A stretch of DNA of 64,000 bases from Caprimulgus europaeus (Eukaryota > Chordata > Aves > Caprimulgiformes > Caprimulgidae), in contig OU015525.1 of assembly GCA_907165065.1 (NCBI GenBank), positions 41,398,037-41,462,036 of the forward strand, written 5' to 3'. Each line of letters starts with the position of its first letter. Positions within the stretch are counted from its first letter, which is position 1. Below the pieces are notes generated by a model. It was not told where the DNA came from. It made no database searches and worked only from the letters and a program-made list of their open reading frames with translations. Both the position numbers and the translations under genes were made by a program. This document shows positions 50,725 through 63,226 of the stretch, piece after piece.

Positions 50725-53700
50725 GTAATTGGGGGTTTTTCTTTTAGCTTGAAAATAGTTGTTAATGAAGAGGAGGAACTGAAGGAAATGTCAGTTCTCC
50801 AGTTCCAGATGTACACAGAAGGACATACAATTGGCTTAAGGTTCAGAGACCCTCTAGTCCTCTAAAAAGGTATTTGCCAAGGTATAAATGACCAGATACT
50901 CAAGTATTGTTCATGACTTGCAGAACTGAAGGTCTCTCAGTATTATTACCTCTTCACTTTTTTGTGAAGACTAGAGTCCACTAAGCAAATGCAAATCATA
51001 AGGTCAAGGCACTTTGACATATGTGAGGTCACTACACGAGGTAGTTGTGACCATCTGTGAGAGAGGAAATTTTTTTCTGTGTCAAAATCCCCTTTGACAC
51101 TTAGATATGAATGACCTGGCACACGAGAAAGTAATTTTATGTGGCCACATTGACTCAGTGAGAATTAAACACTTAAAGTGCCAAAAACCTTGCACCTCTA
51201 GTTCTTGTTCAGCACATAACATTTTTTTTTTTGCTTTTATTTTGAAGTACATTAAGCCATCCCAGCTAGATTTGATGTTTTCTTTAAATGGTTGATGAAC
51301 CAAACAGATATTTAAAAGGACACAAAGCAAACATTGTATCCAGGCATGTTATTTAGATATGTCACTTACTGTATAGTGCATTTTTGATCCTCTAATTGCC
51401 TTCTTAAAGACACCATCAGTCTCAGCCTTCTAGTAGCGGGTAGAATTTCCTAATTATGCTGTAACTGTACTCAGATTGTGTCATTAGACAAACCCGTGGG
51501 AGATGCGGGTTCTTGTAATCATTGTGGTTGTCTTTGCTGTTATGGTTTGTTCAGCACTTGCAATTACAGTAAAATAATAACACTGTTAAACAGTAATTAC
51601 TTGGCTTTCACAGAAGCAAAGCAAAAATGTTTAAGTGAAATTCTATTGGAAAACAATAAATAAATGAATGTTTCAGTCACAGCTCCATGCCCTTTGATTC
51701 CAGGACAGAGTATGAATTTTAATCACTTCTATTTTTATACTGGGCTCTGGGGTTTTTTTGTTGTTTTGTTTTCTTTTGGTTTGGGTTTATTTGTGTGTAT
51801 GTGTGTTTGTGGTTAGACTTTTTTTTTTGGTGGTGGTGGTGTCTTTTCTGTTTCTTTTTCTGCATAAGCCAGGCCAAGTAAGCATATGTGATATTTCACC
51901 AGAGTGGAGAAATTGTCACAGAATAAATAATTGTTTTGTTGCAGCATTGAGGAGTCTCATCGGTTATTGCTGGTACTGCTGCTTTAATTCCTACATAAAG
52001 ACTCTTCTAGCTCATGCTTGGAGGCAAGAGCCAGAAAGACCAGAAAGATAACAGCTAACTTTTATAATGCTTGTGCCATGGATTTGATTATTCCTTGGTT
52101 CCATATGTGTTCACAGCCCAGATGAATACTGTCAGTGCCTGTGGTCTTCAAAGCACCTTTGAATCCTGTGGGAACCATAACTAATTGGAACAGTACCTTT
52201 TTGGTTTTGTGAGTTATCAGACACAGTTAACCCACTGTGTGTGTTTCTCCCCATTGTAGTCTTTGGTTTAACTTTTTGTTTTCCTTTTTTTCTGTGGCAG
52301 TACATGCAGTTAGATTGGATTCAGTTACATAGTCCTAGATAATGGCCCAGACCTTTTATTTTACAAGCAGACTATTCATTTGCAATATTGGAAGTGCTGC
52401 TGATGTAGTTTAAGCCAGAGGACACCACATCCTGAGACCGTGAACACATTGGGGACATCTTAAAAAATTAATTCAAAGATGTGTAGCTTTAATTCTTCTC
52501 TACTGTAAAGTATATTTTTCTTTGAATTGGATTAGTTTTTACAGTGCAGCCTTCTGTGACTTCCTATAAGGGTGTTTTATAGGGCTTTATAGAGCTCTGG
52601 TTTTCAGTGCAGCTCTGAAAATAATAATAACTTTATGTTTCTTTGTTGTGTATTAATTTTTGTTTGCAAGTTTGTAGACCTTTTGGCATTGTGTAAGAGC
52701 CCTAGTCATAGACCATTATGCTAAGTAGTAAGTACATACTAAGTGAAAAGATTGTGTCTGATCTAAAGAGTGGGTAGCAACTTTGTGTAAAGAATGCAAG
52801 ACTTTTGGGAGTTGTATTATGCTTTCAGGCCAAAAACTGATGTCAAAGAAAGACAAATCAAAGGTCATGGCCATAGGCAAGAGCTTATAGAAGCAATTAT
52901 TTTTTCGCCTCAACAACCAGCACTGACCACAATACAAGATCCTACTGGTTTAAGTAACTGCAGGGTAACAAAACTAATCTAATGGATCTAGCTGCCCAAG
53001 GAATAGGGTGGCCAAATTAGGGATGGGCCCTTGCCTGTCTGCAGTAAAAAGAAGCTCAATATTAGTGCTTCCGGAATAAAAAGGAGATCTTCCAGGCAGG
53101 GGTTTTCCTCTGTCAGTGAACTTGTTCCTGCTGAGGTGCTGACCTGCACATGGAAGGATGCTCTCACTTGCAGCTTAATGTCTGAAGCTAAGGCAAGCTG
53201 TAGCAGTAGTAGGCTGGCCACTTTCTGGATCTTCAGTTTTGTGTTAAAACTTTAAATGATTGGTAACTTTATTATTTTCTTTCTGTTAAGTTAATAACAA
53301 TTACAGATGTGTTTCTTTCATGGTACCTTTGGATTATGTAATTTTAAATTTATTTCTGTGTTTCATTATTAGTATTTTCAGTAAAATTCTTGGGGATATG
53401 TTGTTTCTCTGGAACTAATCGTTGGACCATCTTGCTCCCCATATTTGAGGATCCAAAAGCTTTGGCTGCGTTTTTCTTTTCAGTGATTTTTGCTGAATGG
53501 GAAACTTTTATTTCATTCTGCTCTCTCTATATTCTCTTAACCCATCAAGTATTTTTAATTTCCTTACTTACAGCATATGGCTATGAGAAACTATAGACAG
53601 TTTGTTCGTCTGGGTTTATTTCCTGAAATTCAAGGGTTCAGCTGTAAATAACACTGACATATATGAGGAGAGACTACCTCCTGAAATATCATTTACAGGT

Positions 53701-54749
53701 AAGAAATTTCCTTTCTCTATTACAAGCTCATATTAAAGGGTGACCACATGTAGAAAGGAACAGTACAGGAATGCACCAAACCAGCAACTTCCTTTGAGGT
53801 GAAGAGCAATATAATTAGTGGATGAAGGAGTTTGTTAGATTCTAACTACATTTACGCTAGGAAAGAGCTATTGTAACTTGAGTGTGATTCAGAGGTACTT
53901 AAGCTAATTCCTTACTGTTTTTTTTAATAGCATATGACTTTTTTAACACAAGGGAGTGTGGCAGGGAAGGCTTGGTTTAACTCAAATTAGGATCAAAGTG
54001 GTTTACTGATTTATTAATGACACATAATTAGCCAGCAGGCAGTGAACTTCACATTCTGGATCAATATCAGCAGGCTGCCAGATAAACCAGAGTACAAAAC
54101 ACTCGCAAGATGTTAAAGAGCACCTGCAAGTTTCTAAACACTCTGATCTCCACAGTTTCTAATCCCACAGGAGCACGCTCACCTGTGTGCACCTCTCTCT
54201 CACAGGGCGGGGGGTGACAAGCATACCCCCCTCTTTTGGCCATGCATGTTCTCCCGCTGGAGACGAGGCTGCTCTGCCTTTGTGCGTAGCAGTGCAGCTC
54301 CCTGCTCCCTGCTAGTCCTTGCGCTGGCGAGAAGGCACCCCATGAGTTCCTGCACGTGCCCCAAGCTGTGGGTCCTTCTGCGACTGCACCCCGTCCTGCC
54401 AGCTCTGCTCTCCCCATGGGACAGGAGGGTGCTGCAGCAGGCGAGGTGGGGACATGGTGGTAGCGGGGGGCTCCTGGCAGCACCCAAGATGGGGGTCTGA
54501 CTGCTGCCCTGGGCACCTGCCCACTCCCCAGCCTCACCTCATGGTCATCAGTTTCCTTCCACCTTTTATACTTCTCAAGCTGATGCTTTTCTGAAAAGCC
54601 TCTTGGTAATGCCCTGGTTGCTGCTTAATCCAACAGATGCCTATTGTAAACAAACATTGTCATTATTAGTTTCCTCATTTGGTACCCATTTTTGGGGTAA
54701 CTTCCTCTTAGACCAGGCAGTTTTGGGTGTCCTGTCTGCATGGGCTGTT
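50725..54749. other. Non-coding stretch between the two TMEM68-like exons
   Basis: It starts with the putative donor GTAATT. AT-rich; a T- and GTG-rich low-complexity patch lies at about 51748-51870. Open frames at 51758-52051 and 52794-52982 look like chance frames. No conserved exon is recognised. Confidence 0.5.
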
Positions 54750-54930
54750 TACAGAATCAAGGAATTGCTGAGATTGAAAAAGACCTTTAAGATCATCAAG
54801 TACAATCATTAACCTAACACTAAACCATGTCACTCAGCACTCCTGCCTTACTACCAGTTGCTTTCCAGGCCATGCTACCAGGACAGGTCCATCAGGAGGT
54901 TTTGTTACCTCAAAACTCAACTGGTATGTA
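54750..54930 (-). mobile_element. CR1 LINE 3' fragment
   Basis: The plus strand reads 'agaatcaaggaattgctgag', 'attgaaaaagacctttaaga', 'tcatcaagtacaatcattaa' and 'ctaaaccatgtcactcagca', the reverse complement of a CR1 3' end. The left part is clear; the right boundary is uncertain. Confidence 0.82.
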
Positions 54931-54962
54931 ATTACTATTATAACATTTCATATTCTCAACAG

Positions 54963-55102
54963 GTGAGGAGCTTTGTGGGGTGGAAGAAATGCCAGATGGT
55001 CCATCACTCACCCTGGAGCCATCCCTACTGGCTCCTTGTGCATCATTGCTGGTTTATCTGGCCAGAGCACAGTCTTGCCATTTCAAATTTAAAATACCAG
55101 GG
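54963..55102 (+). pseudogene. Decayed TMEM68-like coding exon 2
   Basis: Acceptor 'tattctcaacag' precedes GTGAGGAGCTT. Joined to the previous exon, the split Gly codon is completed and the frame reads WHG then EELCGVEEMPDGPSL, matching remembered TMEM68 WHG-YEVHGMEKIPEDGPAL. A second frame then carries THPGAIP at about 55006-55026, matching the acyltransferase motif YHGAIP with its His kept. The first frame returns with HFKFKIPG at 55081-55102, matching HFVFKIPG. The match thus moves between frames, so several indels have broken the exon. The expected donor after KIPG reads GGGAAAT and has no GT. Confidence 0.7.
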
Positions 55103-57489
55103 AAATATTCTCCTTGTATGAGAAAATGCTAATTAAGAAATATTTTAAATCAAAATATTTTGATGAAACTCACAGATAAAAATGTATCGACAGTAATTCT
55201 GGTAAGAAAAGAGTAATATAGAGAGACAAACCAAAAGGGCAGTTATCTCAGTTATCCCTCTTCATTCATGGTCAAATGTAGCTAACCAAAAGCTAAGGAA
55301 AAAAATAAGCCATGTATGCTATGGTAGATCCCTAGATAAATTTGAATGATATATAGTGGCATAATTATATTTTCTGTTTTGTTTTCTATTTATTTTCTCG
55401 TAATTGCTAGCATTTGATTTGTTGTTGACCATAACTGAGCATGGGACCCAGTAATAATATTTTCACAGAAGTATCTGTTAAAAATTTTGCATCTCTTTCC
55501 CAACTGTTTCTCACAGCCTATCCCAAACTGAGCTTATTTATCACTACAGATATCATGTGACTTCTAAGACGTTAGTCTTGGGAAATCTGTGATGTGTTAT
55601 TGCTCACAATTGCTAATGGGGAATAACTTTCCACAAGGCACTACTATAGCATTATTAACATACAGCATGGCAGTGCCCATTCTCCTGCTTGTGTCTTTCA
55701 TTAACATTACATTTTATCTAAGGTATATCCAAGAAATTTTATTTCCATCCTCTTTCAGTACACAGTGATTTTCCAGTGCTTTTAAAATACTGGTTCCCTG
55801 CTGCAGTTCTGATTGCAGTTTCTATTGACAACTGCCAAAAGCGAAGAGGCACGTAGCAGGGACATGGGAGCAAGGGCTGGGGACTGACTAAATCTGGTTT
55901 GCCAGCAGAAAAACCATGATGTTGGATGATATCCTAAAAATAATGTAAGTTAAATAATGTATTGGTAAATTGATTTTCCTTCTGGGCTCTCCAAACTCTA
56001 AAATAAAGCTCTTTTAGCCATGGCCAGGTGATGACTTAGCAAGGAGACGAGGCAGTGGAAGATGTTACTGTGCTTGCTGGTTTAGCGATGCTCTCCTGCT
56101 GGGAATTACCATCTCCACGGCTCTGCTCAGGAGGGACAGCATTTGTGACCATTAGGTTCATCAGAGACAAAATAAGCTAGGTTAGTCTAATATGAGAATA
56201 AGCAAGATGAACCAAACAGGCTGATTTAGTTTGAAATGGGCCAGGAGCATCCACATGAGCTGTTTGGTCAGCTGGTGTGTGGGAGCACCACTTCTGGCAG
56301 AAAGGCAGCAGCAGCCGCTGGGGCAGAAGGTTTTTCTTCAGGCCCTTGGGATGCAGGAAAGCCTTCAAAAGAAATAATTTGTGTTCAACACAACAAAATA
56401 CTTGCTGTGTATGTATAAAAGTATGAATTATGAAATATCTAGTTTCCCATTCTGCAAGACCTCTTGCCTTCAGTACAAAGCCAGTAAAGGGATAGAGGTG
56501 AAATATGAATTTTTTTTTGATGAAAATCACATTTTTTTCATTCATACATTCAGAGGAAAAAAATTATTATCAATAAATAGATTCTGTTGTGGTCTGATGT
56601 GCATCAGACTTCATGCTATGAAACAGCCTCTAACTGCTTCTTGCCTGCAACTACAAAAGTGTGGAATACTCCTTATATACAGCTGAACACTTCAGAGAGG
56701 TACTCCTCCCTCTTTAGGTTTTCTTTCCTTGTCTTCTGCAACTTCATGTTTGCTGCGTTTCCAATATCTCCTAATTATTTATTCCCCATCTCTTGCTGCT
56801 TTTATGATACACGGAAGGTTTCATGTTGAGATATTGAGAATAAAATTGAGATAAACAGCAGTCCTACTTGAGTTCTGTCTGGGCAAACTTCTTTGGATGA
56901 ATTAAACTATTGTCAAATATACAGTAACATGTCGATAGCTGGGAGTGAAATTCTTCAAAATTAGTTTCTTAGCAGGGTTTTCCCTCTAAATGTTGTCTGT
57001 AGACTTACATTTCCAAATTAGAAAACAAATCCTAAAGCCTTTTAGATTATGTATTTTACCTGTGTATGTCATGAATATAAAGACTGAAGTTCCTGCAACT
57101 ACCAGGTGTTTGTTCTAATTTTTTTCAGTTCTTAACAGGCAAACATTGCAGTTCAGACTGTAAGAGACAAACATGAAAAACCACCAGGAAGCATGCCAAG
57201 AGCTTTATTAGAAAGATTTCACAAACATTAGAAATTTGACTAATATATTTTAATATGTTGAAATATTTTATCTGAAGAAGTCTTCAAATTAATGAATTGC
57301 TAGAGCTCACAGTATTTTAGGGGAGAAGTTTTAATTCTTTAATAGATTTATTTAAATGTATTTGTTTTCAAAGTCAAAGTCACTGTACTTGTAGTTGATT
57401 TTCTTCTTTCTATAAAACATCTGAGATACATTCTCTTTTCCAGATAAGCTCGTGCCTTCCTTGACCTCTAGTTCCCACAGACTTTAAGT
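55103..57489. other. Non-coding stretch, no clear exon
   Basis: AT-rich. A good acceptor at 56711-56717 is followed by a frame reading FSFLVFC, which weakly resembles the next TMEM68 segment, but the likeness fades at once. Confidence 0.45.
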
Positions 57490-57729
57490 AGCAGGTGCAA
57501 GCATTTGGTCCGGGTCTTGAAAATTTTATTCCTCCTTATTTTTATTTGTCTCGGCTTCTATCTGAGACTGCTTCTAGGCAGGACAAGAGATGAGATGACC
57601 TTTTCATGGGGTGGGAATATAACAGTAAAGTCACAGGAAGTGAAACTTTTGATGTTTTTTGTTGAACTGCTTTTCCATTTAATGTCACAAGGGTTTGCAG
57701 CAGAGACAGTTTCTGTCTCTTTTATCTAA
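57490..57729 (+). pseudogene. Very weak TMEM68-like exon 3 candidate
   Basis: Open frame from about 57505 to a stop at 57727-57729. Fragments in order (CKHLVRVLKIL, FSWGGNITVKSQE, QGFA) are reminiscent of the TMEM68 blocks CALHGPREKCVEIL, ISPGGVREALISDE and RGFAQ, in the right order and place. The spacing is wrong by several residues. It could be chance, and I give it only because it lies where the next exon would be expected. Confidence 0.2.
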
Positions 57730-60589
57730 ACATCAAAAGACGTACTGTTTTCCAAACAAGAGATACAGAATCAGGCAGTGTGAATCACAGAAAGAGTTTA
57801 TCACTCTGACCTGCATTTACTGTCTGTTTCAGAAAAAAAATGAAGTTTAGAAAGAGAGTTTGTGGCAGCATTTGGTAGGCCATTACTCTCATCCTTCTAT
57901 TTTTCCATTAGTGTTATTCTAATGTCTGTTATTATTACATTGATGTTTTTGTTGTCAACATTTTTACCTTAGTGTGAATTTATATTTCCAAACGTCCTTT
58001 TTTTTAGCAGTGATTTTAGCAAAAGATACCTATATGATAAAGTAACATGGAGAGAAATTATCCTTTATGTTGCTACTATATGGAGATTCACAAAAAAAGA
58101 TAATGTTTTTTCACTAGTTTCATTTTTTTTTTTTTACTAATAAGACAAACTCAATGGATTTTTTTTTAAATGTAGTTTGAGTTTTTGCTTTTTTTTTTTT
58201 TTAATCCTCAGTAGCATAATAAATACCAACTTTATAGGAGGTTTAATGTGTTTATTTTGGGCTCTTGTTAATTAAAAGGATGAGATGTTCTTTTGATACT
58301 CTTTTGCACAGGTCCAAACAAAACTCATCATTTTGCCATATCAGGTTTTTAATTAGTATGACTGTGGCAGTTTCAGACAGTAGTGAAGTTTGGGTCTGTG
58401 CCCTATAGGGTGCCCTGTAAGCCCATATTTGGTCTAGATCAGGCACTGTCACACATTTCTTCTGAATTAGAAAGAGGGAGAGGAGGAAAGAGGGGGGAGA
58501 GGAAGAAGCCTTAATCCTTTTTCCTGGGCCATTTCTCTAAAGCCTTTAAGAATTCTAGGACTCTGGCACATGAATGTGATTCAAGACACAAGGCAGGGCT
58601 CACTGGGCAGTCTGGACAGGGTGTCACGTCAGGTCCTACCACGGTGATTAGAAAAACTGTTTCTACTGGAAACCCACACTGATGACTTGTTTTTTCCAAT
58701 TCTGTTGTGTTAAATCTTAAAGTGGTAGATTTATTCTCTGCTCTTCATTTACAATGAAATACTATATTCCCCAAAACCAAGACTAAATGCAAAACCATAA
58801 TGAGTCTAACTGCTTTGAGGCACAGTACTTTATTTGAGAAGTGGCACATGAGGATGGATAAGATGTGTCATTCAATAGAGAGAAGGATGTTTCAGTATCT
58901 TCCAGCAGCAGTGGCTTGTAACCCTGAGAGAGGCCTGGAGAAATGTGGTTTTGGATCATGGTGCTGGCTGAAGAACATTTTGAATTGTGAGCAGGAAAGA
59001 TTTCCCTAGTTGCTTGAGTCTTACAGTGGTTGGAAAAGCAAAACTCTGTATTGTATGACAAAATTATTCACAGTTGTGTGATTTTACCAGCAGTTTCTTT
59101 TAACCTACATATCTCTAAACATTTGACCTAAAGCAAGTCTGTGCAAAGAAAAAGCTTTAGAAGTTCAAGGCAGAGATTTTAGAGCTGAAGAGAATTCCTG
59201 GTTTCAGTCTCTCATCAGCTCCTCACCAGGGTAATAACCTGTTCTGGCTATGCTAGAGCAAATATACTGTAGCTGTAGAAAGAGGGATAGGATATCATAT
59301 TAAAACATGATTAGAATATGAAATGTTCGGTGGTTGGTTTTTGTTTTTGTTTTTTCCCCCCTTGGCTTGTATCTGGAAAGTCCACAGAAACCAGAAAAAC
59401 AGATCAAAAAGCAAAGACTGTCTGTCCAGGCAGCTGCCATCTGTGTTGCTGCCGCTGGCTGGGGTTGTCTCAGTGCTGGCCCTACTGTGGCTCTGTTGGT
59501 TTTTTCCAGTGTTACTGATGTATAAGGTTGGGGTCTCAAACACTTTGCAAAACCACAAGAAAGAGACTTCAGCATTGAGACTGGTTTTTATGGTAGTTTG
59601 ACTCCATGGCTATGTTCTGCCAGGTTTACTAAGAGCCAAAACACATTTGGCCTAACGATAAGCGGATTAGGAGTTAAGAAATACTTTCTTGTAGCACAGA
59701 GGTCTACCTAAAGCCTGAAGGTGTCCCCTATGGCCATCCATCATCTCTGAGTCTTTATGCTCTTTTACAGTGATCAGAAACAACACAGCTTGCAAAAGTA
59801 TTTTGTCCTTATCCGTTAATAAACCTGTGTGTAAACTGTGCATTAACCAAAGATCCAGGGAGCTTGGCAGTACCTACTGAGACTTTTTCTTGCTCTAAGG
59901 AGGAGGAACAGTGTAGGAGAGGTTGACGTAGGTAGGGTTTCACAAATGTATATTGTGGCTCTTAGATGCTCATTAAAGCATTACGCACAGACTTACAAAA
60001 TGGTCAAGGCACAGGGACCAGTATCTGCAAAGAAAACCTGAAAGACAGTAGCTAAAATGTGATTATGGGTGATCAGAAGAGAGACAGTGTGATTCAGAGC
60101 ATTAAGCAAGTGGAATAGAGAATATGGCACATCTTGTTTTTGATTTAATCCTTGACTTGAAAGCTTGATGGTTGAAAGCTTACTGCCATCTTTATATAAG
60201 CTGTTTGCCTGATGTGAAGTAAGTTTGGGATTAGCTTGGTTAGCCATAGCACAACAAACATCAACATAGTTGGTGGAGTTAATCCTTACTGACAGCCTTA
60301 GGCACTAGCTATGCCAGGAAATGAAGCAGGATAGGGAAGGGTCAGATGCGGTGGTGCAATCAGCATTTCTGTTCAAATGCCAGCATCGTCCCTTGTGTAG
60401 TTTTGGCCCAAGCCACTTAGCAGCCTCCCAGATGGTTCCTGGGCACACTCTAGGGCAAAAGAGAATTAGCCTCTGACTATTCCCATCAGGCAGAATGGAT
60501 TAAGCTACCCCACTCTGGGAGAGGAAAGAGAAAGGAGTTCTGTCTCATGGATATAAGGACCCCTTGTCCTCAAGGCCAAGGAACAATGA
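57730..60589. other. Non-coding stretch, no gene recognised
   Basis: Poly-T runs occur at about 58125-58202 and a purine-rich patch at 58467-58507. Open frames near 59.3-59.6 kb overlap on both strands and match nothing known. No TMEM68-like block was found. Confidence 0.5.
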
Positions 60590-60594
60590 CAATG

Positions 60595-61215
60595 TGTGGT
60601 GGGTTTAGCCTGGCTGGGAGCCAAACACCAAACAGCCACTCACCCTCCTGCAATGGGATTGGGAAGAGAATCAGAAGGGTAAAAGTGAGAGAACTCGTGG
60701 GTGGAGATAAAAACCATTTAATAATTGAAATAAAATTGAAATTAAAATAACGATGATAATAGTAATAATGGAATATATGAATGAGTGATGCATGGTGCAA
60801 TTGCTTACCACCTGCTGACCGATGCCCAGCCCAGTCCCAGATAGTGATCCCAGAGCAGAGACAATCCCCAAACTGAAACCACAATCCTAGAAGAGTGAAA
60901 GCCCAAGAGAGAGAGAGAGAGAGCCCAAGAGATCCTAATTAATATACTGAACATGAGGTCATATGATGTGGAATATCCCTCTGGTGTATCTAAATGCCAG
61001 TTTGGGTTTGCTAATTTACTGTGCTCCCCACGAGTTTCTTCTGCACCTGCAGACTAGCAAAACATGGGAAATTGAAACTTCCTTTGTTTTCTTAGCAACA
61101 ACTAAAAACATATTATCAACATTCTTCTCATAACAAATCCCATACTGAAACCAAAACACAGCACTGTTCTAGCTACTAAAAAGAAAATTAGCTCTATCCT
61201 AGTGAAATCAGGACA
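60595..61215 (-). mobile_element. Solo ERV LTR with 5-bp target duplication
   Basis: The element is about 621 bases, starts TGTGGTGGGTTTAGCC and ends GGACA on the plus strand (TG...CA ends). CAATG stands directly before (60590-60594) and after (61216-61220), a 5-bp target duplication as expected for class III (ERVL-type) elements. It holds a (GA)n run at about 60908-60924. Orientation is inferred from the family's TATA-like box, which reads on the minus strand in the 62.7-kb copy. No viral gene lies beside it. Confidence 0.85.
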
Positions 61216-61220
61216 CAATG

Positions 61221-62677
61221 TAAACAAATCAAATTTATACCTCTGATGTGATAAGGATACGGAAAGTAATGTGACGGTGAATCATCTGTATTCAACCAGT
61301 CTCTGTTGTCATGATGATACCTCTGTGGGTAGCAAGTGTGGATAACAGCAGCCCCCAAACAAACCAGAGGTAAGCCTAACTGCAGAGATTTTATTTTGTC
61401 TATATTAAATGTCTCAGTTACAGCTTGAAGTCCAGGGCTCCAAGATGAAGTGCATTATTTGATCGAGGCTCCCAGAACTACCACCCTGCAACTGTGCATG
61501 GGAGGCCCTGGGCAGCTCCATTCTTTCTAGAGGTCCTGCCGTCACCTCTCCTGTGGGACACTCTGCCTGCCAGGTTAGAGTGTCTCTTTTACCCTGAGCT
61601 GACTGTTCCACAGACAGGCACATTTCTCAGGGTGTTTAGAAAACAAAATACATAATGAATTAAGTTAAAGAAAAAACCTCCAAACCTTGCTGTAAAGCAA
61701 AGTACAAACCAAACCTGACAAATACACAGAAACTCCAAAGAGCGGTCAGAGCACAATTACAAGACAGAAAATATAAAACAGTGATATACCAGCCAGGAGG
61801 AATATTACAACAGTGGATATAGATATCAAATATAGATGGAGATACAGATATATAAAGGGGAGAAATAGACATTACAGTTTCTGTCAGACTACAGAAAAGG
61901 TAAGTACTAGAAATAATATTAGGGGGATTTTTTAAGAAAGAGGAGAAGGGGTACTCTGTTTAAGCTGTGGTACTTAATTATTCTGGAACCTCAAGAGTAG
62001 AACAAAGAATGATAAACTACATATGAATAATAGAAGAACTTATTCCTGTAGAGATATATGGTGTATAAACGGCTTTTAAAGGAATTAAGAATACAGTCAT
62101 TTTCAGAGTCATTTCACATCATTCTTTGGGGGATCAGGAGAGTTTATGGGTAGGCAATACTAAATACAAAATTATGAAACTAAGCAAGAAACTACAGACC
62201 TCTTTTAAATTAATTTGTCAATGATATCTTAAAGATATCAGTTAAAAAACAAACCCTGTTTTCATTATTCTTTCAGTATTTAGGCAAAGTGATTTTGGAA
62301 AATAAAAGGATGTGTGGATGGCACACTTTAGGATGATTAGAAGCAATCCCCATCAGAGCACTGGAAACAAAAGGAAATTAGCTGGCTGCACTGTGGTTTC
62401 ACTTCATGGCTCTGATGGAAACAAAATAGTGGCTGAAGAGTCGAATTAAGAACAAGAGACAGTATTTGTCGTAACATGAGAGGCTCTCTAACTGAATTAA
62501 GTAATGGTTCATTGAGCAACCAATGTACCAAGTCACGACTAATCCCCCTGACAGGTTGCTTTTATAGCTCAGAACACCAGATTTGGTACAAACAAAAAAT
62601 GTGTTTCTCTTAGCAGCGTCTGTACACCCTGTGAAAGTAGGAGGAAGCACATTGTAAGCGCTGCACTTCATCACTTT
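61221..62677. other. Non-coding stretch between two LTRs
   Basis: No retroviral gag, pol or env frame is visible in these 1.46 kb, so the flanking LTRs are best read as separate solo elements. AT-rich, with a GATATA-rich patch at 61811-61853. Confidence 0.6.
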
Positions 62678-63226
62678 TGTTGTGGTTTAACCCCAGCTGG
62701 AACCTAAGCACCACATAGCCACTCTCTCACTCTCCGTACGGTGGGACTGGGGAGAGAATCAGAAGGGTAAAAGTGAGAAAACTCGTGGGTTGAGATAAAG
62801 ACACAAGCAAAGCAAAACAAGGGATTAATTCACTGCTTGCCATAGGCAAGCAGGTGTTCAGCCATCTCCAGGAAAGCAGGTCTCCATCAGTTACTTCAGA
62901 AGACAAGCACCATCATTCTGAATGTCCCCCACTTCTTCCTTCTTCCCCCAGCTTTATATGCTGAGCATGATGTCATACAGTAGGGAATGTCCCTTTGGTC
63001 AACAGAGTCAGCTGCCCCAGCTGTGTCCCCTCCCAGCTTCTTGTGCACCCCCAGCCTCCTCACTGGTGGGGTGGTGTGAGAAGCAGAAAAGGCCTTGACT
63101 CTGTGTAAGCACTGCTCAGCAATAATGAAAATATCTCTGAATTATCAACACTGTTTTCAGCACAAATCCAAAACACAGCCCCACACCAGCTACTATGAGG
63201 TAAATTATCCCAGCCAAACCAGCACA
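62678..63226 (-). mobile_element. Solo ERV LTR, same family as at 60.6 kb
   Basis: The plus strand starts tgttgtggtttaaccccagc and ends aaaccagcaca, with typical internal blocks (tgagaaaactcgtgggttga, ccagctttatatgctgagca). On the minus strand the last block gives a TATAAA. This copy fits the common avian LTR consensus better than the other two. I found no clear target duplication. Confidence 0.88.

Noticed and set aside
56711..56829. Frame after a good acceptor reading FSFLVFC, as a TMEM68-like exon 3
   Set aside because: Only seven or so residues look right, and the GP, SPGG and GFA blocks are absent. The 57.5-kb candidate fits slightly better, though it too is weak.
60595..63226. The two LTRs as the ends of one short provirus
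   Set aside because: The left LTR has its own 5-bp duplication on both sides, the two LTRs differ greatly, and the 1.46 kb between them has no retroviral frame.
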